Assembly (NCBI RefSeq): GCF_013409045.1
Contig: NZ_JACCBT010000001.1
Coordinates: 3,596,001-3,660,000 of the forward strand
Direction: 5' to 3'
Source: Actinomadura citrea
GTDB lineage: Bacteria; Actinomycetota; Actinomycetes; Streptosporangiales; Streptosporangiaceae
Length of the DNA: 64,000 nucleotides
The translations under genes and the position numbers were made by a program. Below are positions 1-9,387 of this stretch, piece after piece. The first letter of the stretch is position 1. Each line of letters opens with the position of its first letter. The notes below the pieces were generated by a model, which was given only the letters and a program-made list of their open reading frames with translations, was not told the origin of the DNA and ran no database searches.

Positions 1-847
1 CCGCGGTGGCGGTCAGCCAGTACAGCGAGATGTCGGTGAGCATCCGGTCGTCGCTGATCTGCGAGCGAGGGTCCGTCCACTCCGCGAAGCGCTCGGCGAT
101 CCAGGCCAGCTGGCCGACCGGCGAGTCGGTCAGCGCGTAGCCGATGGTCTGCGGGGTGAGGGCCTGCAGAGCCTGGAAGGGCGGACGGTTCGCCATCAGC
201 CGCCTGACCTTGTCCAGCCGGGCCTCGTCGGTCTCGGACAGTTCGATGCCGGCGTCCGGGACCGGCCGGGTCGGCAGGTAGTTGACGTGCACCCCGACGA
301 CCTGCTCGGGCGCCACGGCGCCGAGCGCCAGCGAGACGCCCGACCCGAAGTCGCCGCCCTGCGCGCCGTAGCGCTCGTATCCGAGACGGTGCATCAGCTC
401 GGCCCAGGCACGCGCGATCCGGACGACGTCCCAGCCGCGCTCGTGGGTCGGGCCGGAGAAGCCGTAACCCGGGATGGACGGGATCACCAGGTGGAAGTCG
501 CGGGACAGCGGCTCGATCACGTCGAGGAACTCCAGGAACGAACCGGGCCAGCCGTGGGTGAGGACCAGCGCGAACGCGTCGGGCCTCGGCGACCGGACGT
601 GGACGAAGTGGATGTTCTGTCCCTCGATCTCGGTGGTGAAGTGCGGAAGCTCGTTGAGCCCGGCCTCGTGCCCGCGCCAGTCGTAGCCGGTGCGCCAGTA
701 CTCGGCCAGTTCCCTGAGCCGCGCCAGTGGGAAGCCGTAGTCCCACCCGGCGTCGGCGACCTCGTTGGGCCAGCGGGTGCGGGAGAGCCGGTCGGCCAGG
801 TCGTCGAGGTCGGCTTGGGGGACATCGATGCGGAACGGCTTGATCAT
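1..847 (-). CDS. Epoxide hydrolase family protein, 3' end beyond window
   Basis: The minus-strand frame from the ATG at 847 runs open to the left edge, so about 282 residues are visible and the C-terminus is missing. It begins MIKPFRIDVPQADLDDL, the usual N-terminal cap domain of microsomal-type epoxide hydrolases. The oxyanion-hole motif HGWPGS follows, and then GGDFGSG, where the Asp is the expected nucleophile of this alpha/beta hydrolase group. Family members open epoxides to vicinal diols, but many actinobacterial paralogs are uncharacterised, so the substrate is unknown. It is transcribed away from the phosphotransferase gene at 996-1799, from a promoter with three palindromes. The fold assignment is strong; the activity is inferred. 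Confidence 0.88.
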   Translation of the reverse strand, partial: MIKPFRIDVPQADLDDLADRLSRTRWPNEVADAGWDYGFPLARLRELAEYWRTGYDWRGHEAGLNELPHFTTEIEGQNIHFVHVRSPRPDAFALVLTHGWPGSFLEFLDVIEPLSRDFHLVIPSIPGYGFSGPTHERGWDVVRIARAWAELMHRLGYERYGAQGGDFGSGVSLALGAVAPEQVVGVHVNYLPTRPVPDAGIELSETDEARLDKVRRLMANRPPFQALQALTPQTIGYALTDSPVGQLAWIAERFAEWTDPRSQISDDRMLTDISLYWLTATA

Positions 848-874
848 GCTCTGACTCCAGGGATCGCCATTTTA

Positions 875-931
875 TTGGCAAGGCCAACGTTGGTTGAACC
901 AACTATATAGGACATCGTTGGTCCTGCCAAC
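875..931 (-). promoter_or_regulatory. Promoter of the epoxide hydrolase with three palindromic operators
   Basis: On the minus strand TTGGCA (930-925), a 17-bp spacer and TATAGT (907-902) form a near-consensus promoter 55 bp upstream of the ATG at 847. Three related palindromes cover it: 917-931 over the -35 (GTTGGTCCTGCCAAC), 889-903 over the -10 (GTTGGTTGAACCAAC), and 875-887 downstream (TTGGCAAGGCCAA). All share GTTGG/CCAAC half-sites. This is the arrangement expected for a TetR- or MarR-type repressor. No candidate regulator adjoins it inside the window. Confidence 0.72.
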
Positions 932-995
932 AATGCATGGCCGCCGTCGTGCACAGGGGGCAACGCGCGATCGCCGTGGAGCCAAGGTGAGGGTG

Positions 996-1799
996 TTACA
1001 CGCGCCAGAACGAGTGGGGGAGTGCCTCGATCTCGGTTGCGGCCTGCTCCAGCTGTTCGCCGAACGGCCGCAGCGCGGTCTGGCCGGCCTCGACCAGGTG
1101 CCGGATGATGGCCGCCTGACGGCGGGCCCGGCTCACGACGATGCCGGCGAAGGCCCCGCGGTCGCCGTCGTAGCCGTAGCCGTCCAGCAGGAGGTGCAGG
1201 CGGCGGGACCTGTCCTCGAACGCCGTGAACCCCTGGAACTCGGCGACGTGCCGGGCCTGTAGCGGCACCCAGGTCAGTGCCAGGTGGGCCAGGTCGAACT
1301 CGCGTGAGGAGGGCCCGGCCGTGTCCCAGTCGACGAACCCGACCAGACCGTCGGCCTCGGACCACACCACGTTGTACGGCGAGGCGTCATGATGGCCGAT
1401 GACCAACCCGGGCCGCCAGCTCTGCCCCGCGAACCAGGTCGCGTCCTCTGGTGGGACGAAGGTCGCGGTCGCGTCGTGCAGCCGCCGCATCCAAGCGGCC
1501 GCCTGCCGCAGCGCCCCGTCCGAATGAGGCCATGCCGGCCAGGGGTGGCGTTCACCGATGGTGTCGCCGCGCAAGAAGGTCAGGACCTCGCGCCCCTGAT
1601 CGTCGTACCCCAGCACCCGGGGCGCGCCTTCGAACCCGACCGCCTCCAGATGCCGCAGCACCGCGTGCACGGTGGACGTCCAGGGATTCGCGGGACGGTG
1701 CACGGTGTCATCGATACGGACCCCGCCCACGTGCCTGCCACCCGGCAGCGGTTGCTCTTCCATGCCGGCTTTGTAACCCGCGGCCACGGGCCCGCGCAT
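996..1799 (-). CDS. Aminoglycoside phosphotransferase (APH)-family kinase-like protein
   Basis: This 267-residue protein has the APH/choline-kinase fold signature. The catalytic loop HHDASPYN corresponds to the HxDxxxxN Brenner motif, and the metal-binding segment VDWDTAG follows about 20 residues later. The ATP-binding N-lobe is short and lacks a clear glycine loop, as is common in the family. The ATG at 1799 is preferred because AGGGA lies 7 bp upstream on the minus strand; an internal ATG at 1763 has no such site. Proteins of this family phosphorylate small hydroxylated molecules. Most actinobacterial members are not resistance enzymes, so no drug resistance is claimed. It stands alone between unrelated genes. 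Confidence 0.82.
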   Translation of the reverse strand: MRGPVAAGYKAGMEEQPLPGGRHVGGVRIDDTVHRPANPWTSTVHAVLRHLEAVGFEGAPRVLGYDDQGREVLTFLRGDTIGERHPWPAWPHSDGALRQAAAWMRRLHDATATFVPPEDATWFAGQSWRPGLVIGHHDASPYNVVWSEADGLVGFVDWDTAGPSSREFDLAHLALTWVPLQARHVAEFQGFTAFEDRSRRLHLLLDGYGYDGDRGAFAGIVVSRARRQAAIIRHLVEAGQTALRPFGEQLEQAATEIEALPHSFWRV

Positions 1800-1999
1800 C
1801 TGGTTTTCCCTGGTGCGATCCGCCGGTGGCCGGCCGCGGAACCAGGACGGGGGAGCGCGTCGAGGGCGGCGCGGACGGGACGGACGGTAGTACTCTCCGA
1901 ATCTCGATTATGGTGCGAACCTTTCCCCGCCGGTCGGCCGTCAGACAGACGCGTGTTTCTTCAGTGCCCGTCCGTTACCCCCTCTCCCCGGAGCTCCCC

Positions 2000-2464
2000 G
2001 TGTCCAAGACGATCGCGATCCGCCTGGCCGTCAGCGGCCTGGTCCTCATCGGCGCCGCCGCGTGCGACGGCGACGGCCAGAACGCGGCGGCCGGCTCATC
2101 GTCCCCGCCGCCCGCAGTGAGCACGCCCTCCACGGGCACCACCGGGGCGGTGCCGCCCTCCACGGTGCCGACCACGAGCGCCCCGCCGACCCCGCGGGCC
2201 ACTCCCACCGACCCCAAGATCACCAACAGCAAGCAGATCGTGATGATCGATCCGGAGGGCAAGCGCTACACGTTCACGACGATGGCGCAGATGGCCGCGG
2301 GCATGCGCGCCACCATGGGTGAGAACGCTCCGTCGGGCTTCTGCGAGAAGTCCTACCAGCAGGGCGTCGAGGGAGGCGGGTCGTTCCCGGCGGGACGCGA
2401 CGCCTTCCTGGCCGCCTGCCGCGAGGGATGGCGCAAGAGCGAGAAATGGTTGCGGCAGCAGTAG
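2000..2464 (+). CDS. Putative lipoprotein cotranscribed with a Ser/Thr kinase
   Basis: The GTG at 2000 is chosen because GGAG at 1990-1993 lies six bases upstream and because it puts a signal peptide at the N-terminus. The hydrophobic stretch ends in GAAAC, a lipobox whose Cys would be lipidated. A Ser/Thr/Pro-rich linker of about 50 residues follows, then a compact C-terminal domain of about 80 residues with two cysteines. The 154-residue protein would sit on the outer face of the membrane. The kinase gene starts 39 bp after its stop, so the two probably form an operon, with the lipoprotein perhaps acting at the cell surface with the kinase. I do not recognise the C-terminal domain. The in-frame extension upstream to 1451 is arginine/proline-rich noise. 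Confidence 0.75.
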   Translation: MSKTIAIRLAVSGLVLIGAAACDGDGQNAAAGSSSPPPAVSTPSTGTTGAVPPSTVPTTSAPPTPRATPTDPKITNSKQIVMIDPEGKRYTFTTMAQMAAGMRATMGENAPSGFCEKSYQQGVEGGGSFPAGRDAFLAACREGWRKSEKWLRQQ

Positions 2465-2503
2465 CGGACCGTACGAGACACAGCGGAATGTGACGGAGGC
2501 ACT

Positions 2504-4237
2504 GTGCGGCACCAGGTGTACGAGCCCCTGGCCCAGGGCGATCCCGCCGAGATCGGCGGGTACCGCATCCTCGCCCGGCTGGGCGCCGGCGGGATGGGGC
2601 GGGTCTACCTCGCCGGCACGCAGAGCGGACGGAAGCTCGCGATCAAGGTCGTCCGCCCGGAGTTCGCCGACGACCGCGAGTTCCGCCGCCGGTTCGCCCA
2701 GGAGGTCACCGCCGCGCAGCGCGTGCAGAACCTCTACACGGCCGCGGTCATCGACGCCGACCTGAACGGCCCGATGCCCTGGCTGGCCACCGCGCACATC
2801 CCCGGCCCCTCCCTCGCGGCCGCGGTCGCGGAGTCGGGGCCGCTGCCGCCGTCGGCGCTGCCCACGCTGGGGGCGGGGGTCGCCGAGGCCCTGCAGAGCA
2901 TTCACCGGGCCGGGATCGTGCACCGGGACCTCAAGCCGTCCAACGTGCTGCTGGCCGACGATGGCCCGCGGGTCATCGACTTCGGGATCGCCCGCGCCGC
3001 CGACGCGACACCGCTCACCCGGACGGGGAGCGTCGTCGGATCGCCCCAGTTCATGGCGCCGGAGCAGGTCCGCGGCGACGCGGCCACCACCGCGGTCGAC
3101 ATCTTCGCGTTCGGCACCCTCCTGCACTACGCGGCGACGGGGCTCAGCCCCTTCGGGGAGGGCGACCCGCAGGCGGTCATGTTCCGCATCGTGCAGGAGG
3201 CGCCCCGGCTCGACCGATGCCCCGAGCCGCTGCGGCCGATCATTGAGCGATGCCTGGACAAGGACCCCGCGAACCGTCCGTCCGACGCCGAACTGCTGGA
3301 CGAACTCACCGCCATGCAGTCGTCGCAACCCGCGGTCTGGCCACCTGAGCCCGTCACCGAATACCTTCGCGCCTATACGGAGATACCCGCCCCCACCCGG
3401 GCCCTGGCCGAGCCGCCCACCGGCACGCTCATTGCCGACGCGCCCGAACAGCCCCGCTATGGCGCGCCCGAACAATCTCGGTACGGCGCGCCCGAACAGC
3501 CCCGGTACGGCGCGCCTTCAAGTGTCTCGTACGGCGCTCCCACCCCGCCTCCGCACGGCGCTCCCACTCCGCCTCCGCACGGTGCGCCCACTCCGCCCCC
3601 GCACCCTGCGCCCACGCCGCCCTTCCAGGGCGCGCCCCCTCGGCCCCCGCACGGCATGCTCGCACCGCTTCCGCCGGGGGCACACGCCCCCTACCCGATG
3701 AGGCGTTCCGGGGGCTCGGGCTGCGGCAAGACCCTGCTGCTGGTCGGCGGCGGCCTCTTCGCGCTGCTCCTCGTCCTCGGGTACGCCGTGAAGGCCGGCC
3801 AGTCGGGCACGGGGGACGGTGCCGGAAAGACGACCGCGTCGCCGCGGTCCGGCGGCGGTAAAGGCGGTAAGGGCGCGAAGCCGCCCGGCACGCTCCTGGC
3901 CCACTACACCAAGATCGACATCTCCAGCGGCTACACCATCAACTTCACCGGGAACCCGAAGCGCCCCCGGAAGGGCGAGGGCGGCGATCTGGATTTCCTG
4001 GCCGGGAACATCCGGGGCGACAGCAAGTTCGGTCCCATCGGAAGCGGCCGGCCGGCGACCTACAAGACCTGTCACGACAACACCAAGTACTTCGAGAACG
4101 GGCTCTTCCAGCCCAGGCGAGGGACGACCTGGTGCGTCTACACCGAGTCCGGCCTGCTCGGCATCATCAACATCAAGGCCAAGGACTACGAGTTCATGAC
4201 CATCGACCTGAAGGTCTGGCAGGGTCCTGCGGACTGA
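2504..4237 (+). CDS. Transmembrane Ser/Thr protein kinase (Hanks type)
   Basis: This 577-residue protein has all core kinase elements: glycine loop GAGGMGRV near residue 28, the AIK lysine at 48, HRDLKPSN with catalytic Asp142, DFG at 159-161 and an APE segment. After the kinase domain comes a Pro/Tyr/Ala repeat linker (about residues 310-390), one membrane helix (about 406-427), and an extracellular domain of about 150 residues with two cysteines. The GTG at 2504 follows GGAGG at 2494-2498. The layout, an intracellular kinase joined through one membrane span to an outside sensor, matches PknB-like actinobacterial kinases, but the sensor lacks PASTA repeats. The upstream lipoprotein is a candidate partner. 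Its substrates are unknown. Confidence 0.93.
   Translation: MRHQVYEPLAQGDPAEIGGYRILARLGAGGMGRVYLAGTQSGRKLAIKVVRPEFADDREFRRRFAQEVTAAQRVQNLYTAAVIDADLNGPMPWLATAHIPGPSLAAAVAESGPLPPSALPTLGAGVAEALQSIHRAGIVHRDLKPSNVLLADDGPRVIDFGIARAADATPLTRTGSVVGSPQFMAPEQVRGDAATTAVDIFAFGTLLHYAATGLSPFGEGDPQAVMFRIVQEAPRLDRCPEPLRPIIERCLDKDPANRPSDAELLDELTAMQSSQPAVWPPEPVTEYLRAYTEIPAPTRALAEPPTGTLIADAPEQPRYGAPEQSRYGAPEQPRYGAPSSVSYGAPTPPPHGAPTPPPHGAPTPPPHPAPTPPFQGAPPRPPHGMLAPLPPGAHAPYPMRRSGGSGCGKTLLLVGGGLFALLLVLGYAVKAGQSGTGDGAGKTTASPRSGGGKGGKGAKPPGTLLAHYTKIDISSGYTINFTGNPKRPRKGEGGDLDFLAGNIRGDSKFGPIGSGRPATYKTCHDNTKYFENGLFQPRRGTTWCVYTESGLLGIINIKAKDYEFMTIDLKVWQGPAD
3436..3621 (+). repeat. In-frame 24-bp tandem repeats in the kinase linker
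   Basis: Two blocks of 24-bp units lie side by side in the kinase gene. The first encodes three copies of RYGAPEQ-type octapeptides, and the second three copies of APTPPPHG followed by degenerate versions. They form the juxtamembrane linker between kinase domain and membrane helix. Such repeats expand and contract in frame, so linker length may vary between strains. Confidence 0.8.
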
Positions 4238-4327
4238 ACGACGCCTCGGCCCGTCCTGTGCGATCCCCCTGGCCGGCGACGCGCTGTGCTCTGCGCAGCC
4301 CATCGGCGCGCCGCACCGCGCACTCGG

Positions 4328-7300
4328 TCACCGTGGCCGGCCTCTGGGTTCCAGATCGGTGGTCATCGTGGATGTGATCTTCTCCAGCACGGCGGTGTAG
4401 AGGTGTCGTCTGTCCGGGCGTGCCCTTCCGGCGGCGTGCCTGAGGGCCGGGATCGCCGGCGCGCCGACGAGAACGAGCCCGTCGGAGGTGGCCCTCCGGA
4501 CGGCGGGGTGGGAGTGCGTGAGCAGATCGACCAGTGCCGGGATGGCCGGCTTCCACGCCGCGTGGCACAAGGTCTTGACCGCCGAGCGCACGATGTCGGG
4601 TTGCCGGTCGTCCAGCAGCGACATGGTCTGTGCCAGATAGTCCCCGTGGTCCATCACCTTGCGGGAGATCCGGTGGGCGTGCAGCCGGACTCTGGCCTCG
4701 GGATGGCCGAGTGACTCGGCGAGCAGCTCCCCGAGTTCGGGATCGCGATCCGCCGGCCGGTCCGCGCCGTGTCGGCGCGTCCGGGCGGGATCGTCGTCGT
4801 GATGCTCGGCGAGCAGGGTCAGCGCCCGGCGGATCTGCTCGGGGCCGCCGGTACGGGCGAGGCGGAACAGTTCCGCTCGGGCCGGCCGTTGCTCCGCTTC
4901 CGGGACGCGGGTTCGGCTGCGGAGTGCCGAGAGGGCGGCGGCGTCCTGCCGGGCCGCGTCGGGATGGCGCAGCGGCCCGTCCACCATCACGATCTTGTCC
5001 GCGAGGTCGTGACGTCCCTCTTCCCGAAGCCGCCGATGCGCCCGCACCAGTGCGGGGGTACGCAGCAGCGCGACGCCGGAGACGAGATCGAGCAGGCCCC
5101 AGTCTCCGGTTTCGAGGCGGTGGGAGAGGGTCTCGGCCAGGACGTCGGGGTCCGCCTTGCGCAGGGCTCGCCCGGCCGACGCGCGGAGGGAGGGGCCGCC
5201 GTGTTCCCACCATGCCGACAACAGGGGGATGAGCCGTTCCACGTCCGGCGGGTCCAGATGGGCGGCGACGCGGGCGATCCGTTCGCGGACCGCCTCGCCG
5301 CCGGAGTCGCCGTCACCGGATCGGCGCAGTTCGGCCTCGCTCACGAGGGTCAGGGCCTCCGCGAGATCAGCGGAGACGGCGAGGTCGACCCGGCCGTCGA
5401 GGAAGGCGCGCAGCACCGTGAGCCGGAATCGGGGTTCGGGCCAGCTCAGCATGACGCGGGCCGCGGCTTCGCGTTGATCGTGCGCGGGATCGTCCAGCAG
5501 CTCCAGGAGGCGTTCATGCAGAACCGCCGAACGGGGCCGGTCCCCATCAATGGAGGGAGAGGCGCTGTCGGTCGGTGCGGATCGGCGGGCGTCCTCCGTG
5601 ATGGTCCACGATGGTGCGTCGAGCGGCTGCAGCTCGATCATCCAGTCCAGCAGAACGTCGCGCGTCCTGGTGCCGGCGTCGGCGAAGACGCCGATCAGTG
5701 CGTCGAGCCGGTCCCGTGAACCGGCCGGGGGACCGGCGAGATCGACGGGCCGGTCCGCGGTGCGGAATCGCCGGAGGGCGTCGGGCGTGCGGGCGGCCGC
5801 GGCGAGGGCGTCCTCCCACCGGCGTGCGGCGAGACGCCCGGCCGTCTCCTTGCCGCGACCCGACGCGGCCGATGTGACCGGTCCCGCCGGCCCGAACGCC
5901 TCCCGCAACACCTCCTCTTCGGCCAGCCACGGGTTCGCGCCCGCGCGGGCCGCGGCCAGCGCCCGTTCGAGATCGGCGCGGGTCAGCACTGCGCCGCATC
6001 GGCGTAGCAGCACCAGCACGGATCGGCCTCCCAAGGCCTCCGGCGGCAGCGCGCGAATGCGCGCGGCGATGTCGAACCTGCCGGTGGAGGGCAGCCGCAC
6101 GACGACGTCCTCAAGCAGCGCGACAAGACGGTCGCGGTGAGCATCATCGACGTCGGCCAGCCCCGCGACCAGCGTCCGTACCGACCGGGCGAAGGCCTCC
6201 GTCTCACCGGCCGTCCACGGCGGGGGGCAGAGCAGCAACGTGAGCCGCAGGACCCGGCCGCGCTGTTCTGGTCCTTCGGCGGCCAGTTCCAGCCAGCGTT
6301 CCAGCATCGGCCGGAGCCGGCCCAGCCGTTCGGCGGTCAGCTCGCCCGGATCCTGCTCGGACCGTGCCGCGAGGCGCCGTGCGATCTCGGTGTTCCAGCC
6401 GCGGTTCGCCAGGGCGTCGAGGTCGGCGTCCGGCGGGGCGGCCGGCGGCCCTTGGCGGCCTGGCGGCGTGATGCCGCGTGCCGCCATCCGGTCCGCCAGT
6501 TCCGCGGCCGTGCCCGAACCAAGCGTGAGCCGTCCTGCGGCGACGAGCGAGACCAGGGACGCCCCGGCCGGCGACCCCTGGTCGGCCAGAGCGCCGACGG
6601 CACGGGCGGACAGTGAGCGGTCGAGTCCGGTCAGCAGCAGGGCACGGGTGCGGTCGTCGGCGGCGCGGTCGGCCGTGGCGATGACGGTGGCGGCGTAGGC
6701 GTCGCCGAGAATCGTGCGCAATGCCGCGATGAGGGCATCGCGCAGGCCCGGATTGTCGTGCCTGCCGAGCCAGAACAGCAGCTTCGGCACGGCCACCGGA
6801 GCCCCGGCGCGGATCAGCGCGTTCGCGGCGGCCTTCTTGACGTTCATGTTGGGGTGGTCGAGGCAGGCGGCGATCGCCGCCGCGGCCCAGCACGCGCGCG
6901 CGTGCCCGAGCGCGAGCAGCGCCTGGCGCGCGGTCTGCACGTCGGGGGCGGTGGTGAGCGGGATCAGGCTCGCCGACAGGGCCTGTGCGTCCTCGCCATC
7001 GGTGTCGCGGGCGAGGAGCGCGATCACATGCTTGCGGACATGGCGGTCACCGTGGCGCAGCAGCGGATGTACCCGTGCCCGGATTCCGCGATGAGAAGTC
7101 TGCAGGAGCAGGCCGAGCAGGATCATCTGTTCGGCCGCCGTGAGCTGAGGGCGGTCCAGCAGATCGAGGGTGATGCCGGCGACGAGCGCGTCGCCGGCAT
7201 CACGCGCGTCCGCGGCGTCCAGCAGGCAGCGCGGCCTGATCCTTCCTCTTTCATGGAGGCGGCCGCCGAGGTCACGAACGGCCGCGACGACCTCCTGCGG

Positions 7301-9070
7301 CACCGCCGGCTCGCCGGCGCCTCCGGACGCGCCCGGCGCCCGGGACGCCGCGAGATCGGACACGACCCGCAGCAGAAGATCGGCGATGGCCGGCACGGTG
7401 CCGGAGCCGGCGTTGCGCGCCAGTCTGCACAGGGCCGCCACGGGCTCGTCCGGTTCCAGGCCGGCGCGGAGCAGCGCCAGTTCCCGTTCGTCCGGGCCGC
7501 CGAGATCGGCGGCGATCCGGCTCGGCAGATCCTGCGGGTCGAGCCGGACCAGGATCGACCGTCGCCCGTCGGGCTCCTCGGTGAGATGCCACAGCACCTC
7601 CAGGGCCCGGCGGCGTACCGGCCGCAGGTAGGACACCACAGCGCCGTTCCCGTCCGGCCCGTCCAGGCCCAGACCGTCGCGCAGCGCCGCGACCGTCCGC
7701 GCTCCGCCCACGGCTTCGAGGGCCTCCACCGCCGCCGCGGGTGACCGTGGTAGCGCGGCGAGGACGGCTTCTTCGGCGGCCGTATGGCGCAGAGCGCGGA
7801 TCGCTCGCAGGAACGGCCGCGGATCCGGCGCGGAGCGCAGCAGATCGGTGACCTTCTCGCCCACCGGCAGGTCCCCGGTGCCCTGAGCGGCCAGGGCTAC
7901 CAGGAGCTCCAGCCGCCGCGGCCAGTGCGGATCGTCCGCAGCCGCTCCCGTCAGCTCCCGGAGCGTCTCGTGCCGGCACGTGAACAAGAGGGTGGCGACC
8001 TCGTGCGCAGGCACCGAGTGGTCGGCGATGGCCAAGCGCGCGATCGCCGGGACGGCGTCGCCTGCTGGAAAGTGCCCACGCCGGTGCAGCCCGCGCAGGC
8101 ACCGGGTGACCGGCCCGGCCAGCAAGAGGGGGTCGGTGGCGGCGATGCCCACGAGGTCGCCGATGTCGTCGCGGCTCGCGAGGTCCCCGAGCAGCTCCAG
8201 CGCTCGTCGCCGGAGCCGGTGGGGCCGGCTTCGGTCCGCGGCCACGTCGCGGAGCACGTCCTGATGCCCATGGTGGGCCGCGGCTTCGATCGCCGCGGCG
8301 GCCACCGCGGAGACGGTGCCGCCAGACCCGGCTTCGAGGAACCGGTACAGGTGCTCCTGCGGGAGCGGATCCAGCGCGGCCCAGGGCTCGGACAGCTCGC
8401 GCAGCGCTGCCGCGGCGACACCGGCCGCGGCAGCGCTCGTGGCGGGCTCCCCGGCGATCGCCCCGGCGAGCCGCACCACGAGCGCCCGGGCTCGTTCCGG
8501 TGCCAGCAGGCCGGCGTGCACGGCCTCGCGAGTCAGCCGCAGAGCCTCCCCTCGCAGCACAGGATCGAGCCGGTCCATCAACTCCTGTGCCAGGCTCTCG
8601 GGGTCGTCCACATCAGCCACGCCGATCCCGCGGACGGCCTGGTAGAGCAGTTCGCCCGGGGGTTCGCCCCGTAGGGTCTCCGGCCGGGCGGCGATCTCGG
8701 CGCTCAGCCAGGCGATCTGGACGCGGGCCGGCAGATCCGCCTCGCGCCACCGCGGCCAGGGCCGGGGCCGGACGTGGGCGCGCAAACGGAGATAGAGATG
8801 CGCCAGGGCCAACGCGGCCTCCGGCGAACCATCGAGTGAGCCAGGCAACGACGCCGCGAACTCGGCCAGATCGGAACGGTCCTCATCTCGTCTCGACCCA
8901 AGGCGTTCGGCAAGGCAGACGAGGCCCAGTTCCCGCAGGCGCGGGTCCTCATGCCTGATGAGGAGCTGCAGGACGGCGGGCGGACACGTCCCAAGGTCGA
9001 GGACGGCTGAAAGCCGGTCCGCATCAGCGCGGCGTAGGGCGGTGAGGACCGCGTCGTCGACCGACGTCAT
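4328..9070 (-). CDS. Giant HEAT-repeat protein (1580 residues)
   Basis: The protein is almost wholly helical, with repeated pairs of short helices rich in Ala, Leu, Arg and Asp typical of HEAT repeats. Clear units include a repeat near residue 780 (NMNVKKAAANALIRAG) and several in the last 150 residues, such as a stretch around HPAVRRATSDGLVLVG. I see no enzyme motif, signal peptide or membrane span. HEAT solenoids act as protein-binding scaffolds, so a cytoplasmic scaffold is the likely role. The gene is divergent from one membrane kinase and convergent with another. That raises, but does not prove, a functional link with kinase signalling. The ATG at 9070 gives the first coherent helix. Large size and lack of a known family make this one of the less explained genes here. 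Confidence 0.85.
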   Translation of the reverse strand: MTSVDDAVLTALRRADADRLSAVLDLGTCPPAVLQLLIRHEDPRLRELGLVCLAERLGSRRDEDRSDLAEFAASLPGSLDGSPEAALALAHLYLRLRAHVRPRPWPRWREADLPARVQIAWLSAEIAARPETLRGEPPGELLYQAVRGIGVADVDDPESLAQELMDRLDPVLRGEALRLTREAVHAGLLAPERARALVVRLAGAIAGEPATSAAAAGVAAAALRELSEPWAALDPLPQEHLYRFLEAGSGGTVSAVAAAAIEAAAHHGHQDVLRDVAADRSRPHRLRRRALELLGDLASRDDIGDLVGIAATDPLLLAGPVTRCLRGLHRRGHFPAGDAVPAIARLAIADHSVPAHEVATLLFTCRHETLRELTGAAADDPHWPRRLELLVALAAQGTGDLPVGEKVTDLLRSAPDPRPFLRAIRALRHTAAEEAVLAALPRSPAAAVEALEAVGGARTVAALRDGLGLDGPDGNGAVVSYLRPVRRRALEVLWHLTEEPDGRRSILVRLDPQDLPSRIAADLGGPDERELALLRAGLEPDEPVAALCRLARNAGSGTVPAIADLLLRVVSDLAASRAPGASGGAGEPAVPQEVVAAVRDLGGRLHERGRIRPRCLLDAADARDAGDALVAGITLDLLDRPQLTAAEQMILLGLLLQTSHRGIRARVHPLLRHGDRHVRKHVIALLARDTDGEDAQALSASLIPLTTAPDVQTARQALLALGHARACWAAAAIAACLDHPNMNVKKAAANALIRAGAPVAVPKLLFWLGRHDNPGLRDALIAALRTILGDAYAATVIATADRAADDRTRALLLTGLDRSLSARAVGALADQGSPAGASLVSLVAAGRLTLGSGTAAELADRMAARGITPPGRQGPPAAPPDADLDALANRGWNTEIARRLAARSEQDPGELTAERLGRLRPMLERWLELAAEGPEQRGRVLRLTLLLCPPPWTAGETEAFARSVRTLVAGLADVDDAHRDRLVALLEDVVVRLPSTGRFDIAARIRALPPEALGGRSVLVLLRRCGAVLTRADLERALAAARAGANPWLAEEEVLREAFGPAGPVTSAASGRGKETAGRLAARRWEDALAAAARTPDALRRFRTADRPVDLAGPPAGSRDRLDALIGVFADAGTRTRDVLLDWMIELQPLDAPSWTITEDARRSAPTDSASPSIDGDRPRSAVLHERLLELLDDPAHDQREAAARVMLSWPEPRFRLTVLRAFLDGRVDLAVSADLAEALTLVSEAELRRSGDGDSGGEAVRERIARVAAHLDPPDVERLIPLLSAWWEHGGPSLRASAGRALRKADPDVLAETLSHRLETGDWGLLDLVSGVALLRTPALVRAHRRLREEGRHDLADKIVMVDGPLRHPDAARQDAAALSALRSRTRVPEAEQRPARAELFRLARTGGPEQIRRALTLLAEHHDDDPARTRRHGADRPADRDPELGELLAESLGHPEARVRLHAHRISRKVMDHGDYLAQTMSLLDDRQPDIVRSAVKTLCHAAWKPAIPALVDLLTHSHPAVRRATSDGLVLVGAPAIPALRHAAGRARPDRRHLYTAVLEKITSTMTTDLEPRGRPR

Positions 9071-9346
9071 GCGCTATCAACTCCAGCCAGATCACGGAAT
9101 GGCGCTCAGCGTAGCGAGGTCCCCGCGGAGGCCTTCATGACGAGCAGGTGAGGGCGGCCGGTGTCGATCGCGTCCATGCGGAACCCGACCGAGCGAACGC
9201 GGCGACCTGCGATCCGTCCGGCAAAGACCTCGCGATGTCGGTGTGATCAACGAAGGGGGCCACGCAGAATGACCCACAGCTCAGGCACGCAACCGAATGA
9301 TCGCGCGGCGGGCTCTCCAATCGGACGATCACCCTCGCTCAGCTCG
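9071..9346. other. Intergenic region between divergent HEAT and kinase genes
   Basis: About 280 bp without a credible gene. Short reading frames here lack codon bias and ribosome sites. It should hold the promoters of both divergent genes, but I cannot pick out a convincing -35/-10 pair. Confidence 0.5.
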
Positions 9347-9370
9347 TTCTCAAACAGACGATGGTGTTTG
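9347..9370 (+). promoter_or_regulatory. Inverted repeat upstream of kinase gene, copy 1
   Basis: TTCTCAAAC at 9347-9355, a 10-bp spacer, then GTTTG at 9366-9370. CAAAC and GTTTG are inverted repeats. The same nonamer, spacer length and half-site recur at 14632-14655 upstream of another kinase gene in this window. It overlaps the alternative kinase start at 9361, which argues for the downstream start at 9388. Confidence 0.5.
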
Positions 9371-9387
9371 ACAAACAGGCAGGTGAG

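Noticed and set aside
996..1799. Aminoglycoside resistance gene
   Set aside because: The APH fold is shared by many non-resistance kinases, and no close match to a known resistance enzyme is visible by eye.
9368..9373. TTGACA as the -35 of the second kinase gene
   Set aside because: A matching -10 would fall inside the coding region after the start at 9388; it is likely chance.
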